A DNA stretch of 31,098 nucleotides from a virus, in the IMG/VR virus record IMGVR_UViG_3300001450_000155, positions 1 to 31,098 of that record; one strand, 5' to 3'. Under the pieces are notes generated by a model that saw only the letters and a list, made by a program, of their open reading frames with translations, did no database searches and had not been told where the DNA came from. Of this stretch, positions 16,047 to 24,062 are shown piece by piece. The position numbers and the translations under genes are program-made. The first letter of the stretch is position 1; each line of letters starts with the position of its first letter.

Positions 16047-16704
16047 ATAACTTTTGTACTAATTTAAAATCTGTTTCAGTATCTACATCAACTAGTTCTT
16101 CTTCAGACCAGTTAATGACGTATGGATGAGGATCATTTTCACTATTAGAAAATAATTCCCAGTTATTTAACATATAATCTTTTTTATAAAAAACTAAAGA
16201 ATGAGTAGCTTCATATAGCCAAGGTCCAGACGTAGTAGATAATCTGTCATTATTTTTAAAATTAACTGGTTTATGGTTATCGTGCCAAAAAAAGTTTCTA
16301 GTTTTTTTAACTGTTATAGCACTTTCATGTTTACTCTCAATAAACCAGTCTATAACTTCTTGTACTTTATTAATATCTAAAAAAGGTTGACATGGATTGT
16401 AGTTACAAATATAATCTGATTCTACCTCTTTTAAGTGTTTGTACATAATAGAATGATGACAGTTTCCTGGTGCTACTGATGCTCTTTCTCTATGTAGAAT
16501 TCTTACTCCTGGTATGAACCTATCTATTATCTCTGTATCCCATGCGGCTAGATATTTTTCGTTTACATTTTTTATATCACTAACCTTTTTTAAAGCAACA
16601 TCTAACATACAGTTACCTGTAGAATCTAAAGGTCTTAAGTGTTTATCTGGGACTCTAGTACTTTCTCTACGAGCATGTACCAAGACTGCTAAGGTTTTAT
16701 TCAT
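16024..16704 (-). CDS. NeuA-like CMP-sugar cytidylyltransferase
   Basis: A 226-residue nucleotidyltransferase of the acylneuraminate cytidylyltransferase type, which activates a nonulosonate or ulosonate with CTP. The N-terminal nucleotide loop VHARRESTRVPDKHLRPL follows the family pattern AR-x-x-S-x-R-x-P-x-K (R12, S15, R17, P19, K21). NYNPCQPFLD (101-110) sits where members have LQPTSPLR, and the C-terminus has VDVDTETDFKLVQ (the xDxxxDxxxxE-like metal site). Divergence from bacterial NeuA is considerable and KdsB-like or SpsF-like use cannot be excluded. With the NeuB-like gene it suggests a nonulosonate route. Overlaps: 8 bases with the ParB-like gene upstream, 23 with the HAD gene downstream. 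Confidence 0.78.
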   Translation of the reverse strand: MNKTLAVLVHARRESTRVPDKHLRPLDSTGNCMLDVALKKVSDIKNVNEKYLAAWDTEIIDRFIPGVRILHRERASVAPGNCHHSIMYKHLKEVESDYICNYNPCQPFLDINKVQEVIDWFIESKHESAITVKKTRNFFWHDNHKPVNFKNNDRLSTTSGPWLYEATHSLVFYKKDYMLNNWELFSNSENDPHPYVINWSEEELVDVDTETDFKLVQKLYEIRNRH

Positions 16705-17566
16705 AAATTAAATTTTTATTTTTTAAATCTACTTTAAATTTATAGTCTATATCACTAAAATAAGGTATTTTTCCATCATTAGCAGTAGTAAGCTCGAATA
16801 CCGCTTCAGGGTTTCCTCCTAATTCTGGATGCTGTACTAAAATTGGTACATCGTAACCTAGAGCAGCAAATACTAAAGCCCTATGAGTACCTCTCTTAAG
16901 AATACCTCCGTGCAAATGATTAGGGTATGCTATAGGAAAAAATATCCCAGACCTTCTTACTGATAGTACTTGAGAAACTTTATTATCGTGTCTCCATCCT
17001 GGTCTTAATAGCCTTTTTGTAGGTAAATGGTAAAGTTCTGGGTATTTTTTATCATACTCTAATTGTAGTTTATAAGCTTCTTTGTCAGTTAAGTTATTAT
17101 CAATTATTTCTTTTATATACTCTTTAAAAATACTAACTAATCTTGGTGAATGATTAGAATGTGTACATTTTTGCTTATTTACTATAAATTCTTTTGGAAT
17201 AGTCAAATACACCCAGTGGTCCCACTTTTTTCCTATGTTATACAAGTCCATAGTAGTAATATCCGACTTTACAGCCTGTACTTCAATACCTTTTTCTACT
17301 TCTAAAGGTTTAATCATAAAAGTAATAGGTTTAGGCACAGAATTATCAAACTCCTGTTTAGTTTTAAACTTATCAGAATAAACTGGTCCTGTTTTCCCTT
17401 TATTTTGTGATTTGTGTATTTTTGTATTGTCGAACTCTTTTTTATTATCAAGTTCTAAAAATAAATTTTCAACATTTGTATACTTATCAATTACTTCTTG
17501 ATTTGATAATATATCAAAAGGTTTTAAATCGCTAAAAGTATCAAAGAAATACTTAGGTTTACTCAT
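16697..17566 (-). CDS. ParB-like-motif protein of unknown function, copy 2
   Basis: A 289-residue paralog of 11353-12300. Residues 14-29 (LKPFDILSNQEVIDKY) match the other copy's N-terminal block. After DKKYPEL comes RRSGIFFPIAY, then a glycine-rich turn and RGTHRALVFAALGYDVP (H228-R229), which is close to the GxHR helix of ParB N-terminal domains, followed by the strand VPILVQHP. The C-terminus is a beta hairpin (YKFKVDLKNKNLIYE). ParB-fold proteins bind CTP or ATP and some are kinases (the serine kinase SerK), so a nucleotide-using role in the glycan pathway is possible, but this is inference. At the DNA level the two copies share a near-identical stretch around the DLKP codons. Overlaps by 4 and 8 bases. 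Confidence 0.6.
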   Translation of the reverse strand: MSKPKYFFDTFSDLKPFDILSNQEVIDKYTNVENLFLELDNKKEFDNTKIHKSQNKGKTGPVYSDKFKTKQEFDNSVPKPITFMIKPLEVEKGIEVQAVKSDITTMDLYNIGKKWDHWVYLTIPKEFIVNKQKCTHSNHSPRLVSIFKEYIKEIIDNNLTDKEAYKLQLEYDKKYPELYHLPTKRLLRPGWRHDNKVSQVLSVRRSGIFFPIAYPNHLHGGILKRGTHRALVFAALGYDVPILVQHPELGGNPEAVFELTTANDGKIPYFSDIDYKFKVDLKNKNLIYE

Positions 17567-18480
17567 AACTTAGCTTTTAAATAATTTGCAATTTGTTTAT
17601 AACCATCTTTATCAAGATGTTTGTACATATAAATAGAGTTATCTTTGAGGAGACTGTATCTATTGTAATTAAATTCCTCTTTTACATTTTGCTTAAACCC
17701 TATACTTAAATCTACAACTTTATCAGCTAATTCTATTATTTCACTAGAGTCATTCTCGTCATATAAAGCTATCAAAGGTATACTATGTTCAACACAATGA
17801 GTAATTATACCTAATCCTGGTCTACACATTAATGCTATATTAGATGTTTTAGAAAAATCTTCTGTTGTTTTAATTTTTAATTTATCAAAAAAATTAGAAT
17901 AAGAATCTAAATAATTTAAGCTTGGTTTTAAAGTAACACACTCATCTATTTTGAATTGTTTATAAGGCTTAGATTTACACCCAAAACCAAATTGTATTTT
18001 ATTTGTATATTCTTTTAATGTTCCTGTTTCAACATACTTATTAGTTATTATAGTAGGTATGCACTCTCTTAATAAGGTTCTATCTATATCACTAATCCTA
18101 TTATCCCCAAATTTATTATAAAGCACATCTTTCCATAGAAAAGACCCTATAATAATAGCATCAGGCCTATACTCCAAAATACCTATAGTATTATCTGATA
18201 TAACAAAATCATGTTTGTGTAAATCTTTTTTGTGATCTTCGAAACAACCTATATATGATTTATAGTCTACTTTAGATTCAGTTAAAGTTTTGTCCCATCT
18301 TATATTATGAGTATGTTGCTGTACATGTCTACAGTTTTTAACACCTCCTAAATGAAACATCTGAAACCAGGTAGCATATATGGTTATATCGAAATCATTT
18401 GAAAGTAATGATGCTATTTCCGATATACGTTTGTAGTGTCCGAACCCGTTAGAGCAGGCAAAAAAACCTATACTTTTCAT
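17563..18480 (-). CDS. GT-B glycosyltransferase (MurG/MGT-like)
   Basis: A 305-residue GT-B-fold transferase. The N-terminal SNGFGHYKR (10-18) is the usual nucleotide-sugar glycosyltransferase loop (GxGHxxR). HDFVISDNTIG (90-100) is the strand-loop between acceptor-side repeats. CRPGLGIITHCVEHSIPLIA (219-238) is the donor-binding RPG-x-G-x-x-x-E element of the C-terminal lobe, with Glu231 expected to hold the donor ribose or sugar. Typical members have about 350-400 residues, so this is compact. It is a cytosolic enzyme likely adding one sugar. Four-base overlaps on both sides. Confidence 0.75.
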   Translation of the reverse strand: MKSIGFFACSNGFGHYKRISEIASLLSNDFDITIYATWFQMFHLGGVKNCRHVQQHTHNIRWDKTLTESKVDYKSYIGCFEDHKKDLHKHDFVISDNTIGILEYRPDAIIIGSFLWKDVLYNKFGDNRISDIDRTLLRECIPTIITNKYVETGTLKEYTNKIQFGFGCKSKPYKQFKIDECVTLKPSLNYLDSYSNFFDKLKIKTTEDFSKTSNIALMCRPGLGIITHCVEHSIPLIALYDENDSSEIIELADKVVDLSIGFKQNVKEEFNYNRYSLLKDNSIYMYKHLDKDGYKQIANYLKAKL

Positions 18481-19259
18481 TTAATGTACCAAGATTGCCA
18501 GTATTTACGCATAATATCAAATTCATGTTCATCAAACATATTTAAACCTTCAGGACATCCTTCTTTTAAAAGCACACTATGAGGTGATGAACCAAAGTAA
18601 GGAGTAATACCGTAATCTCTAAAATATTCATGCATTAACGTTCCTGGTCCCATTACGTGTATGTTTTTAATATTCTCAATGTTATGGTGGTCTATACCTT
18701 CTTGTCTATAAAAATAAAGATTAGTAAGAAAGTCCATACTGACTGAATTACCTAAGAATAGTATATCGTTAACATTGTACATATGGTATTCCATTTCCAT
18801 TATTCCACCGTGAGAAGTATGAATAACGTTATTTACAAGATGAGGGACTTTAAAAGAAGACTGAGGATCAAATACTAGGTCAGGTCTAGATTTAATTACT
18901 AAGTCATAGACAAAATTATTTTCTATTTCATATTCTCTTTTTAAAAGTAAAGATTTAGAAAAACTATAAAATAAAGAACTCCAGTGGTCGTTACCTCTAA
19001 AACTTTGTTGGTCTCTAGAGTCTACTAATAGTTTTTTTAATTCAAATTTTTCTTTAAATAAATCTAGTTCTTCTTGGAAAATTGGTCTTTCAGTGTACGG
19101 GGCAGAAACACCTGGTCTATCCCAACTATAGGTCCAGGTATGAGCAAAATAATGTACCTCAACATTTTCTTTATTAGCTGTATTCCAAAACCATTTCTGG
19201 TTATCTACACCCATTTGCCATTGTCTCAATTGACCACTTAAACAAACTGCTATTTTCAT
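18477..19259 (-). CDS. Glycosyltransferase-like protein, 'SGxL' family, copy 3
   Basis: A 260-residue protein starting MKIAVCLSGQLRQW (loop 8-14), with VEVHYFAHTWTYSW (33-46) and VIKSRPDLVFDP (R125, D127). This is the clearest of the three paralogs with this layout (others at 3212-3877 and 9628-10437). SRPDL is the motif normally seen in such capsule- and virus-encoded transferase-like proteins. The end is Trp/Tyr-rich (MRKYWQSWYIK). It overlaps its neighbours on both sides by 4 bases. Substrate and direct activity are not known. Confidence 0.65.
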   Translation of the reverse strand: MKIAVCLSGQLRQWQMGVDNQKWFWNTANKENVEVHYFAHTWTYSWDRPGVSAPYTERPIFQEELDLFKEKFELKKLLVDSRDQQSFRGNDHWSSLFYSFSKSLLLKREYEIENNFVYDLVIKSRPDLVFDPQSSFKVPHLVNNVIHTSHGGIMEMEYHMYNVNDILFLGNSVSMDFLTNLYFYRQEGIDHHNIENIKNIHVMGPGTLMHEYFRDYGITPYFGSSPHSVLLKEGCPEGLNMFDEHEFDIMRKYWQSWYIK

Positions 19260-19723
19260 ATTAATGTTTCTTTAAAAGTACTATCAAAGTCATGCATTCT
19301 AATTAATCTAGCTCTATGGTTTAAAAGGTTTCCGTATTCAGTAGCAGCTACCCTGTTAGCATACCCTATAAAGGGTAACATATAAGAATTACATATAAAG
19401 TAATTAGAGTCGATAATACATTTTTTATATTCACCATGATGATTTACATCGCTTACATAAACTTGATTATGGTCAAATTTTAAACTATTTAATCTTTTTA
19501 TAATTTGATCTAAACAATACTGTTCTAATACTTTACTTTTAATTAATATATGACTATTATAAAGTTGATCAGTTTCAAACTGAATTTTATCTATTTTGTG
19601 AATAGACATATCAAACATTCCTTCATATCTATCAAAATTATCTGGTAGATTTATATCTATATGCTTTTCAGATATAAGAGTATGTCTGTTATTATATAAG
19701 TCCTTTAGGTTCTTCTTTGGCAT
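19256..19723 (-). CDS. Unknown 155-residue protein
   Basis: No family recognised. A soluble mixed alpha/beta protein, His-, Asn- and Tyr-rich, with no signal peptide, membrane span or obvious catalytic motif. Segments such as YVSDVNHHGEYKKCIIDSN and YANRVAATEYGNLLNHRARL look ordered. Its ATG (MPKKNLKDLY) lies 32 bases inside the end of the SGNH-transferase gene, one of the longest overlaps in the run. It overlaps the next gene by the usual 4 bases. The packing indicates a real co-translated gene. It could be an accessory subunit of a neighbour, but nothing in the sequence shows it. Confidence 0.55.
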   Translation of the reverse strand: MPKKNLKDLYNNRHTLISEKHIDINLPDNFDRYEGMFDMSIHKIDKIQFETDQLYNSHILIKSKVLEQYCLDQIIKRLNSLKFDHNQVYVSDVNHHGEYKKCIIDSNYFICNSYMLPFIGYANRVAATEYGNLLNHRARLIRMHDFDSTFKETLI

Positions 19724-21821
19724 GGTATAGAACTTTATTTGTTAAATTATTAGGTATATCGTAGTTGTATATAAAATTAGAATTATGTTGAAGTACATCT
19801 TTCATATCTTTATACATTTCTAGTAATTCTTCTTTACTTTTTGTAGATAATAAATGAACTAAGCTACATACTGCTTTAAATCTATCCCAATCGTATATTA
19901 TATCGTCGTAACTTTCATCCCACCATTTGTTAAAAGTTTTAAATCCTCTATTTTTTAACTCAGCTAAACTGCCTTTAGGGCCAAATTGTATAATAGGGTG
20001 ACCACAGTATATAGGATTAAAAGTTGAACTATGAAGATGACAAGCTTTATCAAAAGGAAAAGCACAAAAAACTATACTAATAAATGTATCTCTGTAATGC
20101 TTAGGGTGAAATGGAAGGTCAGCATCAAATTTTCCCTCACCTACTCCTGGAGGACCGTGATTAGTAGCGTCAGTATTATCTATATTAAAAGGAGTTTTTT
20201 CTTTTAACGATTTTATATTATCTTCGTCTAATAAACTTTTAAAATTACTTTTTGTATAAGCATCATATCCTTCTTCTTGATAATTTGGAAAGCTTATTTT
20301 AAACTTATTATATAAATTATGTTTGTTTATGTATAACATGAAGAGGTTTCTTTCAGGTCTACCTGTTCTATTAACCTTTAAGAAAGGTTTTATATTATTA
20401 ATATTTTCTGATTTATATTCTATCTCTTTTTGTATATCAATATATTCAGGTAAATTAGCTTGGGTATTTATATGAGTGTTTGGGTCTTTCAACCTTTGTA
20501 CATCTACTACATTGTACATGTATGATATTACATTAATATGTTCTTTGTAATAATTATTATTATTTTTCCACTCTAAGTGTTGTTTTTCTGCAAATAGGTT
20601 GTTTGTAATATAGTATATATTAGATTTAGGAATTACCATATTAGTACATTTATAATAAATTTCATCTAAAAATTTATATATAGGTCTACCTTCAAGACTA
20701 TCATCTAATATTAACTTACATTTATTATTTTTGAGAGCTTTTATTATATTCAGAGGTAATTTTCGTAAATTTCTAGCAGCTAATACTATATCATGATGAA
20801 GCATAGTGAAATAGTAAAACTCTTCATCATCAGTTATATCTACTGTGTCTTTAGGTTCAACCCCCATAGTTTCATTAAGGTTAGTTTGGGAGAATAGTGG
20901 TCTCATCATTGGGTATCCTCTAGCATCTAATTCATTTATTTCGGGTATATCTTTATACCATACTTTTATATCTTCATTAGGAGAGTCTAATCTAGCTAAA
21001 TTTATTAAATCGTGACCGCAGACTTTATCTTTATTTTTAAAATAAGTATAAAGGTAATTTGCCCAAAGTTCGTGACCTTTTTCATTAGGATGGATACCAT
21101 CGTAGATATCTTTTGCATTATATTCAATATATGCTTTAAAACTAGTATTACAAAAATTACTTTTAACTATTTTTTTGTATTCAGTAAATAGAGTTTTAAT
21201 ACCTATTGATTTTAAATAACTATTAGACGTTTTAGCTTCAAATAATTCTAAACTTTTATTAAGGTCGTATTTGAAATCACCATCATTGTCTTGATAAAAA
21301 GCATTGAAAAAAGTATGCTCTATACCTCTGCACTTTAAAAAGTTATGAAGTAAAAATACTGATTGGAGATATCTTGAAAAATATTCTTCTTTATTCCAGT
21401 ATATTGATGAATATACTTTCTTAAAAAGTTTCCTTTCTTCAGTTATTTCTGAATTATCTAATGGGTATAAAACATCCCATCCGTAGTCGTTATCTTTTTT
21501 ATGGTAAAAATCTTTTCTTTCAGGAGATGTCAAACCTATGATAATATGTATTTCATTTTTTTTATAAACATTTAAAAGTTGAGTTACCTTATTTATCGTT
21601 CTTCTCACTATACCATCGTTAGAAGAACCTGCGACGGCTTCGTTAATAACTTCAATATTAAGTTTAGTACCTAATTTGTGAGGCCAAACTTTTGGTAACC
21701 TATAACTATCATTAAGTTTAGAATTGACATTTCCTTTAAGATCTTTAACTATGCCTGGGTTAATAATATCTCCAGCTGTCCAACTATCTCCTTCTGTTAG
21801 TATTACTTTTATGATATCCAT
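19692..21821 (-). CDS. SGNH esterase fused to a glycosyltransferase-like domain
   Basis: A 709-residue, two-part protein, the longest gene here. Residues 1-265 are an SGNH/GDSL domain: TEGDSWTAGD (S13 nucleophile), NEAVAGSSNDGI (65-71), IIIGLTSPERKDF and DIYDGIHPNEKGHELW (D241, H244). Residues about 300-709 form a second region. Its C-terminal part (596-645: HSSTFNPIYCGHPIIQFGP, then GSLAELKNRGFKTF and WWDESYDDI) follows the pattern of the donor-side lobe of fucosyl/exostosin-like GT-B proteins seen in phages and marine bacteria. One chain may therefore both transfer a sugar and edit an acyl group on it. The esterase part is firm; the transferase part is a pattern match. It overlaps the LamG gene by 13 bases. 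Confidence 0.72.
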   Translation of the reverse strand: MDIIKVILTEGDSWTAGDIINPGIVKDLKGNVNSKLNDSYRLPKVWPHKLGTKLNIEVINEAVAGSSNDGIVRRTINKVTQLLNVYKKNEIHIIIGLTSPERKDFYHKKDNDYGWDVLYPLDNSEITEERKLFKKVYSSIYWNKEEYFSRYLQSVFLLHNFLKCRGIEHTFFNAFYQDNDGDFKYDLNKSLELFEAKTSNSYLKSIGIKTLFTEYKKIVKSNFCNTSFKAYIEYNAKDIYDGIHPNEKGHELWANYLYTYFKNKDKVCGHDLINLARLDSPNEDIKVWYKDIPEINELDARGYPMMRPLFSQTNLNETMGVEPKDTVDITDDEEFYYFTMLHHDIVLAARNLRKLPLNIIKALKNNKCKLILDDSLEGRPIYKFLDEIYYKCTNMVIPKSNIYYITNNLFAEKQHLEWKNNNNYYKEHINVISYMYNVVDVQRLKDPNTHINTQANLPEYIDIQKEIEYKSENINNIKPFLKVNRTGRPERNLFMLYINKHNLYNKFKISFPNYQEEGYDAYTKSNFKSLLDEDNIKSLKEKTPFNIDNTDATNHGPPGVGEGKFDADLPFHPKHYRDTFISIVFCAFPFDKACHLHSSTFNPIYCGHPIIQFGPKGSLAELKNRGFKTFNKWWDESYDDIIYDWDRFKAVCSLVHLLSTKSKEELLEMYKDMKDVLQHNSNFIYNYDIPNNLTNKVLYHAKEEPKGLI

Positions 21822-22600
21822 TCCTTATTATATTTTAATAAATGCATACCGTTACCGGAATAATCTCTGGCTTTTAGTACTGTTGTCTCTTCAAAGTTTG
21901 TAGAAATATAAATAACATCTCCTAATACATCAAATCCTTTTTCTCTAAAACCAGGGTAGTCTACAAATGCTAATTTAATTTGGTCTTCGGACATAGTTGC
22001 TTCTTGCATATGAAGCATAGTAACATCACCGGTATATAAACATTGAAATTCTTGATTAATCTCTCCTTCGCCATTAGGTAATCCTGTTGCTGAGCCGCAC
22101 CACATAAGGGATTTAGAATAATCAATTAAACCGTCTACACTTTCAGTATCTTCACCTATACTATGTACTTTTACGGTGACTTTATTATCGTACTTTGTTA
22201 CAGTAACGTCATACCATCCGTCGAGTTCAGGATCAATATTTACTGATGCTTTTTTTACTTCGTCTTTTGATGGATCAGGATCTTCAGCCCAGTTAGGATT
22301 TTGCCACCATTCATATTCTATAAAATGTTTAACTAAATTAGTTTCATCTATAAACGTAGTTAAAAATAAACCAGTATGTTTACCATTTTTTCCAAATAAA
22401 CACTGTTTAACATATACAGCAGAACTATATTGTGGGTCATCTTTTCTTTCTTCTAATAGTTGGTATATGTTATCTAAATCAGGTTTAAATCTTATCAATG
22501 CTGTAAAGTCATTAAGTAACATACCTGTTGTATGATTTATTCTTACTCCATGTCTATCTATGTCGTGGAAAAGGTAAGTATAGTCTTTGTGTAACTTCAT
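21809..22600 (-). CDS. Free-standing LamG/concanavalin-like lectin domain protein
   Basis: A 263-residue, beta-rich protein without signal peptide. LamG-like marks are the early strand DFTALIRFKP (31-40), a DGWYDVTVTKYDNKVTVKV strand pair, a VDGLIDYSKS segment echoed by ILDYSKS in 25477-26901, and ARDYSGNGMHLL at the end, the D-x-SG-x-x-x motif common in phage LamG domains. It has no transferase motif. It lies just after the twitch radical-SAM gene and two genes after the pair of GT7 enzymes that carry the same kind of domain. It probably binds a glycan or stacks with those enzymes. Binding is inferred from fold type only. Gap to the upstream gene is 4 bases. Confidence 0.6.
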   Translation of the reverse strand: MKLHKDYTYLFHDIDRHGVRINHTTGMLLNDFTALIRFKPDLDNIYQLLEERKDDPQYSSAVYVKQCLFGKNGKHTGLFLTTFIDETNLVKHFIEYEWWQNPNWAEDPDPSKDEVKKASVNIDPELDGWYDVTVTKYDNKVTVKVHSIGEDTESVDGLIDYSKSLMWCGSATGLPNGEGEINQEFQCLYTGDVTMLHMQEATMSEDQIKLAFVDYPGFREKGFDVLGDVIYISTNFEETTVLKARDYSGNGMHLLKYNKEWIS

Positions 22601-22604
22601 ATTA

Positions 22605-24062
22605 TTAAATTTGTATTGCTTGTGTAAAGTGATAGAATTCTTCTAACTCAGGGAAAGTTTTACAGAAGTCTGTACCTCTCCTTTCGTCGTGAGCTTTAAA
22701 GTATCTTCCAAAATCTCTTTGCTGTCTTAATATTGCTTCAGGATCTTTAAATTTAGAAGTCATCCAATCATATGTTCTTTTTATCTTTTGTACTTCTACA
22801 TCTGAATATCCAATTAGTTGATGATCGAATTTTGGAATTCCTAAATAATCCATATATAAAACTGTATCCCATAATATAGGAGCAAATTCTCCTTCAGGTA
22901 AAACTTGTATCGTTTGATGAATAGGGTGTCTTAAGTAAGAGCTATCCAGAAATACTGCTGAAACCCAATACCTATCTGTAGAGCCATATTCTTTTTTAAG
23001 TTTATAAATTCCATCTACTAAAGGTTTATACGAAGTGATAGACAGAGCATTAAAAGTAGACATTACTGTAATATTTACTCTAGGACATTTACTAAGAATT
23101 TTATTCATATTATCCCAGAATTTATTAAACTCTAATCCATTTCTTATGTATTCAGCTCTTTTTCCCCATGCATCTACAGATGTAAAAATAATAAATTCAT
23201 TTACTCTTCCTTCATCTTCTATTCTCTGTATTTTTTCAATTAACTTATCTATTAAATTATCAGGTATACCAAGATTAGAGTTTATAGCTAAGTTTAGGTT
23301 CTTATTAGGGTTAGGTTCATTTATAATAAAGTCTAGTATCTTCCAAGTATCCTTCGATAGTAACGGTTCTCCTCCGGTTATTCTAAAGGTATGTAAGTCT
23401 CTATAAAGGTCAGGCCACCATTTCCAAAATGCTTCTACATACGGGTTATGTTCGGTATGGTGTATAGGCATTTTACCGTCTGCTTCTAATGCTTTTAAAT
23501 CATTAAAATTATCTTGAGTAGGGTAAGGACCGTGTTTTCTAGCTTCTTCTACCCATTTAGATGAAAAAGAGGGACCGCAATAGGAACATTTAAAATTACA
23601 AAGATTAGAAAAAGATACTTCCACATATTTGGGGTTGAAATCTTCTCTCCATCCTAAATTTTTAATTTCATCAAAATGCGGTTTAGACCAGCTTTCATTA
23701 GATTTAAATACTCTGTCAGAAAACTGAGGAGAGTTATCCTCAACATTCCAACAGTAATCACATTCTTCAGGTCTTTTACCTTCTAACATTTCTTTTCTCT
23801 TCAATTTCTTAAACTTAGTATTATGAAGTGCTGAAGGATTACGCTTTAATTCATGTAATGGTATTTTATGAGTAGAAGGGTGATGACAAGAATGCGTTTG
23901 TCCCATATGTAAATGTATGGTAGTTTGAGTCCATTTTGCTAAACACATTCCACATCCTACACTATCAAGTTTCTTTTTAGTTAAATTGTAATCGTGATTA
24001 CCAAGTAGAATTCTAGTCTGTTCTTTTTTTAAATCTAGAGCAGATTTTTTTGTACCAATCAT
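22605..24062 (-). CDS. Radical SAM protein with N-terminal twitch domain
   Basis: A 485-residue radical-SAM enzyme. The core motif is CNFKCSYCG (C155, C159, C162) after VEVSFSN, and ITGGEPLL gives GGEP at 230-233. An N-terminal cysteine set (C37 and C40 in CGMC, C59, C101 and C104 in CDYC) matches the N-terminal twitch auxiliary-cluster domain found in a radical-SAM family common in phages and marine bacteria. HMGQTHSCHHPSTHKI precedes the core as in that family. Reaction unknown; it differs in domain order from the two SPASM-type proteins at 10434-11363 and 13470-14345. Four-base overlap with the GT7 gene upstream suggests it acts with the lectin-bearing transferases. Confidence 0.87.
   Translation of the reverse strand: MIGTKKSALDLKKEQTRILLGNHDYNLTKKKLDSVGCGMCLAKWTQTTIHLHMGQTHSCHHPSTHKIPLHELKRNPSALHNTKFKKLKRKEMLEGKRPEECDYCWNVEDNSPQFSDRVFKSNESWSKPHFDEIKNLGWREDFNPKYVEVSFSNLCNFKCSYCGPSFSSKWVEEARKHGPYPTQDNFNDLKALEADGKMPIHHTEHNPYVEAFWKWWPDLYRDLHTFRITGGEPLLSKDTWKILDFIINEPNPNKNLNLAINSNLGIPDNLIDKLIEKIQRIEDEGRVNEFIIFTSVDAWGKRAEYIRNGLEFNKFWDNMNKILSKCPRVNITVMSTFNALSITSYKPLVDGIYKLKKEYGSTDRYWVSAVFLDSSYLRHPIHQTIQVLPEGEFAPILWDTVLYMDYLGIPKFDHQLIGYSDVEVQKIKRTYDWMTSKFKDPEAILRQQRDFGRYFKAHDERRGTDFCKTFPELEEFYHFTQAIQI

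Noticed and set aside
22176-22535. Plus-strand open frame of 119 codons
   Set aside because: It lies wholly opposite the LamG gene, has a Ser/Leu-rich shadow composition, no domain and no promoter or leader. The minus-strand gene has recognisable motifs.
23035-23406. Plus-strand open frame of 123 codons
   Set aside because: It is antisense to the core of the twitch radical-SAM gene (GGEP region). Its composition is hydrophobic and shadow-like, with no family motif.
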